Shown here: positions 7,615-16,650 of the stretch, in pieces
Layout of the letters: each line of letters opens with the position of its first letter
Position numbering within the stretch: position 1 is the stretch's first letter
Origin: Phycisphaerales bacterium
GTDB lineage: Bacteria; Planctomycetota; Phycisphaerae; UBA1845; Fen-1342
Length of the DNA stretch: 42,318 nucleotides
Assembly: GCA_016710275.1 (NCBI GenBank)
Contig: JADJXS010000002.1
Span: 1 to 42,318 of the forward strand
Direction of reading: 5' to 3'
The notes under the pieces: model-generated
What the model saw: the letters and a program-made list of their open reading frames with translations, nothing else
The model's database searches: none
Told to the model about the DNA's origin: nothing
Position numbers and translations under genes: made by a program

Positions 7615-8456
7615 GCGCACCCCGCCCGAATAAACGCAAACGGGCAGCACGCCCGCACTTCCCCGAAGTACTCAGCCGCCACAACCGGGAACCTCGCACC
7701 GACGCGGATACGCGGATGATGGTATTGAAGGCTGTACTCCGCCGGATCGCCAGAGTCGCCGCTGTACATTCGACAGTACACGTCTTCCACATCGCCCAAA
7801 TCATGCGATCCGTACAGCGTCGCCGGCACGCCCCGCAGCGACGACTCGGACACCGAATTCAGTCCATTGCCCAGACCGGTGCAAACGTACTCGACCGGCC
7901 CGGCTCCGGCGTGAAGTTGCACAATGCACCACGCGATTCCCTCGGCTCTATCTTCCACGGCCTGAATCCACAGCAGCGCCGCAGACCCATGCGCCATCGA
8001 CCGCAATACCGTCTCGCCATTCTCGACCTCGGCGAACCGATGATGCTCCCGATTGATTCGCACCTTTGCCCACACGATTCCGTCCGCGGTTCCTTCGGCC
8101 AGCATTTCGTCCGCGGCCGGCGACGTGACCACGACGAACCGCCCGGCGTCCACAACCTGCGGAACCCGCCCGGCCAGCGGCGCCTCGCCGATCCTTGACC
8201 CATTCGGGAGCAGCGCGTCCGAAATGCCGAGCACATGGCCGATGCGAATCGAATCCCCCGTGTCGTTGCGAACGCGCAGCACGTCGTTTCGCACTCGCCG
8301 CTCGGCTCGCACCGCGCGCCCGTCGCCGCTACCCACGTCGCCCAACGCACGGAGCCGGAGCGTCGCCGACGTTACGTCGGTAACAGTGTTGAACCAGTCG
8401 GCCAACAGCTCGACTGGTTCGCCGGGAATAACGCGCTGGCCGGGGCCGAGCGGCAT
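7611..8456 (-). CDS. Tail-region protein, hypothetical
   Basis: 281 residues with a GGAGAG ribosome site before ATG 8456. Starts MPLGPGQRVIPGEPVELLAD. The first half has strands typical of small beta-barrel domains (VLRVRNDTGDSIRIGHVLGI), ending near PQVVDAGRFVVV. The second half is also beta-rich and ends in a Cys-containing hydrophobic tail (EVRACCPFAFIRAGCA). No catalytic motif. Its stop overlaps the start of the next gene, so the two are translationally coupled. Probably a minor tail or baseplate-hub partner. Confidence 0.7.
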   Translation of the reverse strand: MPLGPGQRVIPGEPVELLADWFNTVTDVTSATLRLRALGDVGSGDGRAVRAERRVRNDVLRVRNDTGDSIRIGHVLGISDALLPNGSRIGEAPLAGRVPQVVDAGRFVVVTSPAADEMLAEGTADGIVWAKVRINREHHRFAEVENGETVLRSMAHGSAALLWIQAVEDRAEGIAWCIVQLHAGAGPVEYVCTGLGNGLNSVSESSLRGVPATLYGSHDLGDVEDVYCRMYSGDSGDPAEYSLQYHHPRIRVGARFPVVAAEYFGEVRACCPFAFIRAGCA

Positions 8457-8501
8457 ACTTGCTCTCTCCGTTCAGCACGGGGCTACATGGCCGCAGCCGT
8501 C

Positions 8502-9005
8502 CTACGCGCCACTCTCGTCGAACTCCAGCGCCACGTAGACGCCTTCGGCTTGCGTGCCTGTGTCGCCGCCGTCCGCAATCTCGACCGTGTACAGGTCATT
8601 CGCGGAGTGCGGCGTCGTCGGGACCGTCGGAAGTACATACTTCGCGGCCGTGGCCTTCGTGATCGTCGCTGAGCCGGTCAGCCCGACAGTCGTGCCATTC
8701 TTTTTGACCGTGATCGTGACGGACTTGTTGTCGCTCCCGCCCGCGGACATAAGCGTGTGCACGCCCAGCAGCACGCGCATCAGATTCCCGGCCCGCATGC
8801 GCCGCGTCGAAAACACCTTGTCCGTGACAGTGACCTCCGAATGCTCTGAAAACTCAGCCGTCTGAAGGTGTCGCAACTTCGATACCGCGATGCCGGCGTT
8901 CGCCGCGACCTGGCTGTCATCGACGGATTCTTTGGGGATGGTGATATTGTCGCACGAAATTGCACCGGCGACGTGAAGGTCGGTCTCGAATCGACAAAGC
9001 GGCAT
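8502..9005 (-). CDS. Tail-region protein, hypothetical
   Basis: 167 residues. The ATG at 9005 is chosen for its GGAGAG site; an upstream extension to 9059 lacks one and runs through a repeat. Starts MPLCRFETDLHVAGAISCDN, followed by a short segment that resembles fibre-type collar motifs, IPKESVDDSQVAANAGIAVS. A beta-rich C-terminal half follows, with NKSVTITVKKNGT and VEIADGGDTGTQAEGVYVAL. Such organisation is common in phage tail-fibre shaft or decorating proteins. No enzyme motif. Confidence 0.7.
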   Translation of the reverse strand: MPLCRFETDLHVAGAISCDNITIPKESVDDSQVAANAGIAVSKLRHLQTAEFSEHSEVTVTDKVFSTRRMRAGNLMRVLLGVHTLMSAGGSDNKSVTITVKKNGTTVGLTGSATITKATAAKYVLPTVPTTPHSANDLYTVEIADGGDTGTQAEGVYVALEFDESGA

Positions 9006-9014
9006 GACTCTCTC

Positions 9015-9085
9015 CTGGTCTACGCGGCACACGGCCGCATGGCATGCGATGTACGGCACGCGATGCGCGGCACACGGTGCGCACG
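9015..9085. repeat. Degenerate GCGGCACACGG repeat in a short gap
   Basis: The gap upstream of the 9005 start contains two copies of GCGGCACACGG with GCATGGCATGCG and similar words between them. It is less regular than the other decamer repeats of the window. No gene is seen here. Confidence 0.5.
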
Positions 9086-9092
9086 CGGAACA

Positions 9093-9962
9093 CTACAGCG
9101 ACGGAATCGCAAGCGCGGTCGCAAAATTGACTTCGTCAAACACCCGATGCACGGTAGCGGACAACGGCGCTTGCGCGATCAGCGGAATCGGAGTCTCGTA
9201 CTCCACATCTTCGTAGAACACATCCAGATACTCCCAGCCCCGCTTGCTGATGCCGGTCAGGCTGTCGTAGCCGGGCGGCGCAGCAACGGTGATTCCGGTT
9301 TCGTTGACACTCACGCCGAAGCGGAACGTGACTTGCCAATCGCCCTCCGGCCTTCGATCCCCGCTCGCGCCCAAGAACAGCAACTCGCCCTGCGCAAACC
9401 CCATGTACGAACTCAGGTTCGTGGCCTGGCCTGCCAGTGTTTGCAGCGTGCGCACATACTCGACTGTGACCTGCGAACTAGGCAGAAATGCCACGCGGGA
9501 AATCTCACCCCGGGACACTGGCACATCCACACCACGGATCCCGTCGCGCGACACCCCGATCAGATTGCCGGCATTGACCTCGGCTCCGTATCTCGCAACA
9601 ACAGCCTTCGAGAAATATCGTTGCTGCGACGTGTTCGATATCGCGAAGCTGGCGACGCTGGTTGCCTGCTCGGTTGATCGCACGGCCGACAGCGGGCGCG
9701 AGTCGAAGCCGTAGTCCGCCTCGACGGTCCAGTACACACGGTCCGCGCTCAGCTCGCGGACAGCAAACGAGCGACGCGGCACATGGATCAACTCGGCATC
9801 GTCGTAGGCAATCGTCAGCGGAACAAGCGACGCAGCCGCTTCGTTCGCCTCTTGAGACGACGCGGGCGTACCCATCGCGAGCACGAACTCATCCCGCGCG
9901 GCCAACGTCTGGCCGACGGTGAACTGCGGGAACCCAGACTTGCGGAGCAGGTCCGCCGCCAT
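9093..9962 (-). CDS. Tail protein after the tape measure gene (distal-tail-like position)
   Basis: 289 residues starting MAADLLRKSGFPQFTVGQTL; its ATG shares one base with the tape measure stop (TGATG), so it is translationally coupled to it. The protein is mixed alpha/beta with strands such as RVYWTVEADYGFDSR and WQVTFRFGVSVNETG. In siphoviruses the gene directly after the tape measure encodes the distal tail protein or an equivalent adaptor; the position supports that here, though sequence motifs alone do not prove it. No enzyme motif. Confidence 0.7.
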   Translation of the reverse strand: MAADLLRKSGFPQFTVGQTLAARDEFVLAMGTPASSQEANEAAASLVPLTIAYDDAELIHVPRRSFAVRELSADRVYWTVEADYGFDSRPLSAVRSTEQATSVASFAISNTSQQRYFSKAVVARYGAEVNAGNLIGVSRDGIRGVDVPVSRGEISRVAFLPSSQVTVEYVRTLQTLAGQATNLSSYMGFAQGELLFLGASGDRRPEGDWQVTFRFGVSVNETGITVAAPPGYDSLTGISKRGWEYLDVFYEDVEYETPIPLIAQAPLSATVHRVFDEVNFATALAIPSL

Positions 9963-12493
9963 CAGTGATACCTCATCAGGGGAGTGCCGCCCTCGGCCGT
10001 GTTTCGTGCGGTGCGCTCCGTCGCGTCGGCGATTCGCCGCTGAGCCTCCAACTGCTGCCTGCCGACTTCCTCCAGCCCGCGCCCCGCCTGGCCGAACCCG
10101 GCTTCGGCCGCGCTGAAGAACCCAGCCGACGTGAACGGCTGATACCGCTGCGCCGACTGCTGCAAGTCAATCAGCCTCTCGCGGTACGCGAACTCGCGAA
10201 GAACTAGGTCTTCGCTCTCGCCCGCGGCCCGGGCCTGTTCGATCGCCCGTGTGCGCTGCAGCTCCAGCAGTCGGCGTTCAAGCTCGATGCCCTCAAATCG
10301 CGTCCGCAGGTCCAGCTCCGCAATCGTGTGCTCGCGGTCCTTGTTTGCAAGGACGATTCGGCGCGCACGTTCCGCCGCAGCGGTTTCAAGCTCGATCGCG
10401 CGAATGCGCTCCGCCGCAAGTTCCCGGAACACGTCGCCCGCGCGCCGGGCCGCGGCGATATCCACGTCAGCGCGATGCCGGATCATCGCAACTTCGCGGT
10501 CGTATGGATCAGCGATTCCGCGCAGCTCAGCCTCGCGCACCTGGTCCGCAAGGCGAACGCGCTCTTCGTCGATCCGCTTGTTCCGTTCCCGGCGCATCGC
10601 CTCAAATTTGTCGATCGTTTCTTGTTCCAGGTCGTTGAGCGCTTGTCGTGACGCTCCAGCGCGACGTAGCTCCGCCTGTTCGGCGTCGGACCGCGATCGC
10701 AACAGCGTCACCGATCGCTCGTATTCGTCTTCAAGCAAGCCGATACGGGCTTCGTGGGCACGACGCGCCATGTCCTGGTCAATCTTGGACAATTGCTCCA
10801 GCTCGCGCTTCGTGGCTTCCGGGTTTGCCACCGGGCCAAGTACCGCGTCCTTCTGCCCGCTCGCGGCCGCGTCGCCAGCGGAATCCGGCTCATCAATTCC
10901 CAGCCCATGAAGGTATTTGCCAGCCAATCCGGCAAACGCGGACGCCCCCATGTTGATCCCCCGAAGTGTGAGCGCCAGCGCATCCACTCCGGCCTTGACC
11001 ACAGGCAACATGGTGTCACCAATCATCACCAGCGACACACCGAACTCCGCCTTCAGTCGCTGGAACGCGCCAGTCAGCGTGTCCATGATCGTCTCGAATT
11101 TCTCGGCGACCGTGAGCGAAGCCCACATCGCCTCACGGAATTCATCGAAACCGGCCTTGCCGGCCTTCAGCATCACCGCACCGGCACGAACCGCGTCCGT
11201 GCCGAACAGATTCCGCAGCGCGTCGTCGCGCTCTTGACTGCCAAGAGCGCCAAGTTTCCGCTGCAATTCGGCGGCGATGTCCGCCGCGCCAAGCATGTGG
11301 CCCTGCGCATCACGAACACGAATTCCGAGCTTCTCGATTGTCTTTGCTCCCTCATCAACAGGAGCCATGAGGCGCAGCATCATCGTTTTCAGCGACGTGC
11401 CCGCGTCCGATCCCTTGATTCCGGCATTCGCCATGATGCCAATCGCAGCCGCCAGGTCTGTCATCGACTGACCGGCCTGCCCCCAAACCGCAGAGGACTG
11501 GGCAAAAGCAAGTGCGATACCGCGAACATCGGTGCTCGAAGCATCAGCGGCACTGCTGAGAATGTTGACGGACTCCGTGGCCGTCACGTTGAACACCTTC
11601 ATCGAATCCGCCATGACTTCCGCAGCCGACGACACGTCAATCTGTCCAACACGGGAAAACTTGAGCGCGGCCTCCCCGGCGTCGCCAAGCACGTCGGTCA
11701 ACGGCACGCTCGCGCGCAGCAATGTAGTGTATGCCGCGGCGATCTCTTTCACACCGATTCCGAGCTCGCCGCTGGATTCGAGAATCGAATCGCGAAGCCG
11801 TCGAAACTGCTGCTCAGTCGGATTCGCTACGCTTCGCAGCTCGGCCATTGCTGCTTCGAACCCCGACGCGGCCGAGACCGCCATGCCGGCGCCGACAACC
11901 GCCGTAGCCGCAATCAGAGCACGCCCCAAGAGTCCGATCCCGCCGGCAGCCGCCGCGCCAGCGCCAACATGAACGAGAGACATATCCGGCCGAGTGATTA
12001 TCGCCGAACTCATGCCCGCCCCCGCGACACCAGCTCCTGCGGCGCCAGCCTGCGCTGCCCGCATCTGCATTTGCACGCGAAACGCAGCGGCCCGAATCGC
12101 CTCCATCGCCTTGTTGGCAGCACCGAAGGCGACACGCGCTGCTACCGCCAATCCCCCCGCCATCGCCGCCACCCTTGCCAAACCGGAAGACGCCGCTCCC
12201 GGAAGGACAGTGCCGGCCGACGCAAAAATCCCATGCCCCAGCGACGGAACATCGAGCGACCCAAATCGCCGAACATCAAATCCTCGCGATTGGCTCTGCA
12301 CACGGCGAACGCCATTCGCCAATCCTTCGGCGAACCGATCGCCAGACATCTTGCCGACCGACGCGAAATGCGTAGTGATCTGATCGAGCTTGGCGCGAAT
12401 GCCCCGAATCGCACGATCGAGCGACGCCTGATCGACCGCCGCGCGAAGCGATACGAACGCCGAACCGGCTCGAATCCCACCGGCCCCGCTCAT
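9962..12493 (-). CDS. Tail tape measure protein
   Basis: 843 residues, the longest tail gene. Residues ~205-410 form the TP901-type tape measure core, with SGFEAAMAELRSVANPTEQQ, a typical SSAAEVMADSMKVF segment and NAGIKGSDAGTSLKTMMLRL. Residues ~130-215 are Ala/Gly-rich and hydrophobic. From ~560 to ~800 there is a long, charged, coiled-coil-like stretch rich in Arg/Glu. The protein sets tail length and is ejected ahead of the DNA; ~840 residues would predict a tail near 125 nm if the usual ~1.5 Å per residue holds. Start overlaps the gp10-like stop as ATGA, and the stop overlaps the next start. Confidence 0.93.
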   Translation of the reverse strand: MSGAGGIRAGSAFVSLRAAVDQASLDRAIRGIRAKLDQITTHFASVGKMSGDRFAEGLANGVRRVQSQSRGFDVRRFGSLDVPSLGHGIFASAGTVLPGAASSGLARVAAMAGGLAVAARVAFGAANKAMEAIRAAAFRVQMQMRAAQAGAAGAGVAGAGMSSAIITRPDMSLVHVGAGAAAAGGIGLLGRALIAATAVVGAGMAVSAASGFEAAMAELRSVANPTEQQFRRLRDSILESSGELGIGVKEIAAAYTTLLRASVPLTDVLGDAGEAALKFSRVGQIDVSSAAEVMADSMKVFNVTATESVNILSSAADASSTDVRGIALAFAQSSAVWGQAGQSMTDLAAAIGIMANAGIKGSDAGTSLKTMMLRLMAPVDEGAKTIEKLGIRVRDAQGHMLGAADIAAELQRKLGALGSQERDDALRNLFGTDAVRAGAVMLKAGKAGFDEFREAMWASLTVAEKFETIMDTLTGAFQRLKAEFGVSLVMIGDTMLPVVKAGVDALALTLRGINMGASAFAGLAGKYLHGLGIDEPDSAGDAAASGQKDAVLGPVANPEATKRELEQLSKIDQDMARRAHEARIGLLEDEYERSVTLLRSRSDAEQAELRRAGASRQALNDLEQETIDKFEAMRRERNKRIDEERVRLADQVREAELRGIADPYDREVAMIRHRADVDIAAARRAGDVFRELAAERIRAIELETAAAERARRIVLANKDREHTIAELDLRTRFEGIELERRLLELQRTRAIEQARAAGESEDLVLREFAYRERLIDLQQSAQRYQPFTSAGFFSAAEAGFGQAGRGLEEVGRQQLEAQRRIADATERTARNTAEGGTPLMRYH

Positions 12494-13056
12494 CCGTGCA
12501 TCCTTCCGCGAAAGTACCGCTCGATCGGGCCGGCCGCATCAAGCGCGGGAGCCATGAACGGGCGAGCGGCAACCCGCACGCTCACCTGCTTGCCTTGCGA
12601 CACGATGCTGACCGTGCCGCCGAACTCCATCGTCTGTGTCACCTTCCCGCCCGTACGGCTGATCGGCCCCACGACAAGCTCCCTCGTAGCCTTGTCGTAG
12701 TGGAAAACGATATGACGCAGGCCCTCCCAGCCGCCAGTCGCCGCAACCGGAGCCGGCGCATTGGGATTGTTCCGCTTTGCTTTCATCGCCGCTCGCAACG
12801 CCGCTCGCCGCTTTGTTTCGATCTGCGAGTACGGAGGCTTTCCCGGAGCCGAGCGACGCGGCGCTTCGCCGCGAACCGCTCGGCCATCAATCACCATCAA
12901 CGTGCCGCGCAGCGGAGCGGGCTTGATACTGTTCCTCGCGATTTTGCGGATAACAGCCCCCGCATGAACGAGCGCACGCTCCGTCGCGATTCCCCATCGA
13001 CGATCCAGCGTTGTTGCGTCGAACGTAACAGCGGATTGTGTCGAAAACGCAATCAT
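12490..13056 (-). CDS. HK97 gp10-like tail completion protein
   Basis: 188 residues. The ATG at 13056 overlaps the previous stop (ATGA); the longer upstream frame is rejected because it lies inside the preceding gene. The pattern fits the gp10/neck family: an N-terminal helix with AGAVIRKIARNSIKP, then the small-residue turn SAPGKPPYSQ, a beta section, and the near-terminal signature RPFMAPALDAAGPIERYF. Proteins of this family sit at the head-tail interface or tail terminator ring. Unusually it is immediately upstream of the tape measure gene instead of beside the head genes. Confidence 0.75.
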   Translation of the reverse strand: MIAFSTQSAVTFDATTLDRRWGIATERALVHAGAVIRKIARNSIKPAPLRGTLMVIDGRAVRGEAPRRSAPGKPPYSQIETKRRAALRAAMKAKRNNPNAPAPVAATGGWEGLRHIVFHYDKATRELVVGPISRTGGKVTQTMEFGGTVSIVSQGKQVSVRVAARPFMAPALDAAGPIERYFRGRMHG

Positions 13057-14252
13057 GGAGAAACGCTTATCCAGCGGTCCACCGGCCCCGCCCAATCCGG
13101 CAGGGCCTGAAACCAGTTCGCACTGACGTAGGGACCGATCCCGTCCCGGAACTGCTCGCGCGCCAACACCACCAGGCGGCGCTGAGACGCCGCCCGATCC
13201 GTTCCATACACTGAAAACCATGCGACGCGCACGCCAACAGCAACAAGGCGCTCATATGCGTCGCTCTCCGTCGCGCTCGCAGTCGAGTCCGGGGAAAGCT
13301 GGACGCCCCGGTGTGCCATCTCGAAGCTGAACCCCAACCACAGACCGCGCTCTTCCAGCACGGCCTGCGTAAATTCCACCGCCTGCCATTCGGCCTGACT
13401 CCACGCCGCCGGCGTGCCGGTCACATTGATCCATGCCGGCGTGCCGAGCGCCGTCGCAATCCGCTCGGCATACTCACACCAATGCTCGACCGAGTCAGTC
13501 CCGCCGCTGCTCACATGCGCCGCGTTGTCGAGATACACGAAATCCGGCGACAGACCCGCCGCCGCGGCCCGCTGCTCGATCAATGCAATAGCACGATTCG
13601 CCAGCGCCGCCCGGGTCTGCGCATGCGACCGGTCCATCGTCCAGCGCAGCGCAGAATCGCCATACTTCGCCACCACAGGCAGACCGTCCCGACCCCTCGC
13701 CGCACGGACCTGCCCCCACCGCCACGCGGGATCGGGGATCAACGTCGCCGGCGGGTAGTACACGTCCTGGACGGGATCAGACAGATCGCCGGAAATGTAC
13801 ATCCCGACCTTCGTGCCCTGCGCGCGATAAGCGCGGACACAGGCGCGCCATTCCGCAGCCGCCGAAGCATCATCCGGCGCGCTCCGCACCTGGACGTTCA
13901 GAACGTAGTCCACCGCCAGCGGGCGACGCGCTCCCCAAGTCGGCGCAAGGGTGATTTGCAGAATCGCCGGCCCGCTGCTCAGCAGAGCGGCCGACGGCGC
14001 TGGCGCAATCGCCGGCACAGGCGCGAACGCCGTAGCCGCAGGCGGAGCTGGAGCCGCAGACGGGGCCGTTGCCGGTGGCGTTGCAGCCGCCGCGGCCGCA
14101 GTCGATGCCGCCGGCAAGTCCGCAGCCGTCGCAACGAATGCAGCCGCGACCGCCGGAACTTTGCCGCGGAAATGCCAAAGAAACTCGCAGCACGCCGCCG
14201 CCCCGATCGCAGCCGTCGCGCACAGCCCGACAATCGTTCGCATTGCGTTCAT
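13053..14252 (-). CDS. Signal-anchored glycoside-hydrolase-like protein
   Basis: 399 residues starting MNAMRTIVGLCATAAIGAAA (ATG 14252, ATGA overlap). A hydrophobic N-terminal segment is followed by a ~60-residue Ala/Pro-rich linker. From ~115 the protein resembles a (beta/alpha)8 hydrolase of the putative glycosyl-hydrolase/GH114-like kind: QGTKVGMYISGDLSD, then FVYLDNAAHVSSGG with an Asp at the end of a strand, WINVTGTP, and LGFSFEMAHRG with a Glu after a strand. These Asp/Glu residues are candidate catalytic acids. Exported and flexible, it could cut cell-wall or surface polysaccharide and act as the endolysin or a tail-associated depolymerase. The exact family is not certain. Confidence 0.65.
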   Translation of the reverse strand: MNAMRTIVGLCATAAIGAAACCEFLWHFRGKVPAVAAAFVATAADLPAASTAAAAAATPPATAPSAAPAPPAATAFAPVPAIAPAPSAALLSSGPAILQITLAPTWGARRPLAVDYVLNVQVRSAPDDASAAAEWRACVRAYRAQGTKVGMYISGDLSDPVQDVYYPPATLIPDPAWRWGQVRAARGRDGLPVVAKYGDSALRWTMDRSHAQTRAALANRAIALIEQRAAAAGLSPDFVYLDNAAHVSSGGTDSVEHWCEYAERIATALGTPAWINVTGTPAAWSQAEWQAVEFTQAVLEERGLWLGFSFEMAHRGVQLSPDSTASATESDAYERLVAVGVRVAWFSVYGTDRAASQRRLVVLAREQFRDGIGPYVSANWFQALPDWAGPVDRWISVSP

Positions 14253-15076
14253 AACCCAATCACCGCCCACGGCCCACGATTCTTGAGCCGAACCAGGATC
14301 AATTCGCCACCTTCAGTCACACCCACAACGCGCTCGGCGTCGGGGACGTACTGAATCGTGCCGCCCCGCTCGACCACGCCAATGCTGCGAGCCGCACCAA
14401 TCGCCGCCGCGCCATACGCCCGCACGTTGGCGCTTCCGACGCCGGCAGCCGTGCCGTACCACAGCGGCCGCGCAGCCCCGCCGGCAATGGGCACGCGATG
14501 CAAGAGATCGAGTTCGGACTCCGGCGCGGCGACGAACTCGCCCGTGTTGTCGTCGTAGCCGAACGGAAGCCAGTCATTCAGCGCCGGCTCCACAGCGCCA
14601 ATGAGCCGCATGCCACGCGGCTGCATGATCGCCATGACGCGGGCCGAGCCGACGCGCGTCAGCCCGTATTGTGTCCCGAGCAACGACGCGCCTATTGCCT
14701 CGAACGAATCGAATGGGTCATCCAGGTACAGCCCGCCGCTCGCCGACAGGCCGAGCGCCCGAGCCGGTCGCTTCGCCTGCCCGGCAATCCCGCCCGCGAA
14801 ATACGGCGGCTCGATCGACCAGCCGGTCGTGTCGCGCATCGCGCGAAACCCTTCCAGCCCGCCCGGCGTATGCGTATTCCCCGCCGCAGCAATGCCCCGC
14901 AAGTACGCATATTCGCTGTACATCGGAGACGGAGGCGGCGGAAGCAGCTCCACCGATCCCGATTCATCACGCACGACCCACTGCTCGCCGACATTGCCCA
15001 TGACACGCCAGCCGGACGGCCCAAAATAGATCGCCCGCCCGATGAATCCGCGCTCAAACGTGTGCCTGATCGTCAC
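14249..15076 (-). CDS. Hypothetical protein
   Basis: 275 residues, GTG start overlapping the previous stop (GTGA) with AAGGGA upstream. Starts MTIRHTFERGFIGRAIYFGP. It is Gly/Ala-rich and beta-like with many small turns (ASGGLYLDDPFDSF, SIGVVERGGTIQYVPDAERV). There is no membrane segment, signal or known catalytic motif. It lies in the cassette between holin-like and glycosidase-like genes, coupled to both neighbours by overlaps. Could be a structural tail protein or an accessory of the cassette. Confidence 0.65.
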   Translation of the reverse strand: MTIRHTFERGFIGRAIYFGPSGWRVMGNVGEQWVVRDESGSVELLPPPPSPMYSEYAYLRGIAAAGNTHTPGGLEGFRAMRDTTGWSIEPPYFAGGIAGQAKRPARALGLSASGGLYLDDPFDSFEAIGASLLGTQYGLTRVGSARVMAIMQPRGMRLIGAVEPALNDWLPFGYDDNTGEFVAAPESELDLLHRVPIAGGAARPLWYGTAAGVGSANVRAYGAAAIGAARSIGVVERGGTIQYVPDAERVVGVTEGGELILVRLKNRGPWAVIGL

Positions 15077-15303
15077 TTTGTTCCCTTCGCCTGGCCGCTC
15101 GCCTGGCCGCTCGCATGACCATTGATAAACTTGCCGAGCACTGACCGGTGCCGCTGCGATTCCGCGATCAACTGCACCAAGAAATCCGACAGCAGCTCAT
15201 TGGAGAACCCCTGCGTCTCACGCGCAATCTGTCGCCGGACCGCGGCAAGTGCAGTCTGTACCAGCAGCCTCGGCTTGATGTTGTCCGCAATCACCATTGC
15301 CAT
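15073..15303 (-). CDS. Small helical protein, hypothetical
   Basis: 76 residues, ATG 15303 with a GGAGAAG site; a second ATG two codons on is possible. Almost all helix: IARETQGFSNELLSDFLVQL. The C-terminal tail contains a duplicated ASGQ repeat, encoded by a 12-bp tandem repeat (CTGGCCGCTCGC) at about 15090-15115. No membrane segment. Stop overlaps the next start. Function unknown. Confidence 0.6.
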   Translation of the reverse strand: MAMVIADNIKPRLLVQTALAAVRRQIARETQGFSNELLSDFLVQLIAESQRHRSVLGKFINGHASGQASGQAKGTK

Positions 15304-15305
15304 AG

Positions 15306-15584
15306 TCAGTACTTCTCCACATCGGACGCCGCCAGCTTCGTCGCCGCGTCTTCGGCTGCGATGCCCAGGATGATCGCTGCGCCGAGACCGATCAGCGTGA
15401 CGGCGATCTCCGGGTCAACCTGAAACCCCCACCGAGCCGCGAGCGACACGACCATCGTCGCGATTGCGACCTGAACCTTCCGACTCGACAGTGCCCACCA
15501 CGGCGAGCGCCGCGGCCCCGCCGGAATGTCGATGGTCGCTTCCACCGGAGCAACCGGACTGTCCGAGTCATGAATCTCTGGCAT
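15306..15584 (-). CDS. Two-segment membrane protein, holin candidate
   Basis: 92 residues. A ~30-residue soluble N-terminus precedes two likely membrane segments, around residues 36-54 (KVQVAIATMVVSLAARWGF) and 59-77 (EIAVTLIGLGAAIILGIAA), with a short turn (QVDPE) between them and a charged end (DAATKLAASDVEKY). Size and topology match small phage holins with two segments, although many small phage membrane proteins look alike. It lies close to a lipoprotein/spanin candidate and a secreted glycosidase-like protein, supporting a lysis cassette. Confidence 0.6.
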   Translation of the reverse strand: MPEIHDSDSPVAPVEATIDIPAGPRRSPWWALSSRKVQVAIATMVVSLAARWGFQVDPEIAVTLIGLGAAIILGIAAEDAATKLAASDVEKY

Positions 15585-15589
15585 GTCGC

Positions 15590-15985
15590 CTACCGCCTTT
15601 CTCCGAGCAGCGCCTGGATCATTGACGCGATTGACGTTGCCCGATCCTCCGGGGCAGACGCCAGCAACTGAGACACATGGTCTGCGGCGATGCGCCGCAC
15701 GCCGCGACTCGTTTCCGCGGCGGGCGCGCCATTCGCCTTCGACAACAATGCGGGAGACACCAATCGCACGACCTGGTCGAACACGCGGCCGACCATGTCC
15801 GCGGCGCTTGCCATTGCAGCAACGCGAGCATCCGCAACGGAAATCGCCCGGTCAACTTCCTGGGTCAGCCGCTCGAACTCACCCAGCGCAGCGCTCACGC
15901 GCCGCACGTCATCCTGAGACACCGCTGGGCGCTCCGCAGCGCCCGGTCCATCCATGCGATCATTTGTCGATCCGGTCCCTGCCAT
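15590..15985 (-). CDS. Helical protein, hypothetical
   Basis: 131 residues. ATG 15985 is preferred for its GGAGA site; an earlier ATG at 16000 is possible. It is largely alpha-helical with heptad-like spacing (VSAALGEFERLTQEVDRAIS) and a long second half (RVFDQVVRLVSPALLSKANG) with little membrane character. No known motif. The gene sits between the lipoprotein and the holin candidate and is probably expressed with them. Confidence 0.6.
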   Translation of the reverse strand: MAGTGSTNDRMDGPGAAERPAVSQDDVRRVSAALGEFERLTQEVDRAISVADARVAAMASAADMVGRVFDQVVRLVSPALLSKANGAPAAETSRGVRRIAADHVSQLLASAPEDRATSIASMIQALLGERR

Positions 15986-16032
15986 GTGCGAATTCTCCAT
16001 TCCCCCGCAAGTTCGATTCGGCCCACACCGCG

Positions 16033-16650
16033 CTACGGAGCGACCACGACCCCAGCGCCAATGCCGGCCGCCAACGATCCGATCGCGGTCAAGACGCGAT
16101 CCAGCTCAGCTTGCGCCGTCGCCTTCGCCTCCTGCCACTGGATTTCGCGGGCCGCGAGCCGGGCCGTCACGGCAATCAATTGCTCGCGTCCGGCCCGGAA
16201 TTGCTGCACAACGGCATCCGCCGCCCGGGACTGCTCGGTCGCGGCGCGAAGTTGCGCGTCGCGGTCCGCAAGGAACGCCTCAAGCTGCTCCCGCGGCATG
16301 GGGACAATGTTCCCCGCGGCGTCGCGACTGACCAACCCGCCGTCGTCGTCGGTGTGCCGATCCAGGAATCGCGCCGAACGCACTTCGACCAACGCCCGTT
16401 GCAGCTCCGTGTTCTGCCGCGCGATACGCTCAAGCAGCTCCTCTTGCATCGCTTGCAGGCCACGGGCGTGTCCGTCCACGGCCGCGTGGTACGCCGTCCG
16501 TGCCTGAAGGATCGCCACGTCATGCGCCGCGGTGCATCCGCCAAGCGCGATCATCAATCCGACGAACAGGGCCAGAGAAACCAACCATAGCGCAACGCTC
16601 ATGCGCCGCGCCTGCCTCTGACACATCACATAGCTGTGCTTTCGCATCAT
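16033..16650 (-). CDS. Lipoprotein with coiled coil, spanin candidate
   Basis: 205 residues from ATG 16650, which overlaps the previous stop (ATGA). Residues ~16-38 are a signal sequence ending in the lipobox LGGC, so the Cys becomes lipid-anchored. A long charged coiled-coil region follows (QEELLERIARQNTELQRALV). The C-terminus is hydrophobic and Gly/Ala-rich (AIGSLAAGIGAGVVVAP). A lipid anchor at one end and a hydrophobic segment at the other is the layout of a unimolecular spanin, which fuses inner and outer membranes in lysis. The C-terminal segment is short, so a plain lipoprotein remains possible. Confidence 0.6.
   Translation of the reverse strand: MMRKHSYVMCQRQARRMSVALWLVSLALFVGLMIALGGCTAAHDVAILQARTAYHAAVDGHARGLQAMQEELLERIARQNTELQRALVEVRSARFLDRHTDDDGGLVSRDAAGNIVPMPREQLEAFLADRDAQLRAATEQSRAADAVVQQFRAGREQLIAVTARLAAREIQWQEAKATAQAELDRVLTAIGSLAAGIGAGVVVAP

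Noticed and set aside
10754..12700. 648-residue plus-strand open frame antisense to the tape measure gene
   Set aside because: The minus strand encodes a clear TP901-type protein; the plus frame has shadow-like Arg/His/Ser composition.
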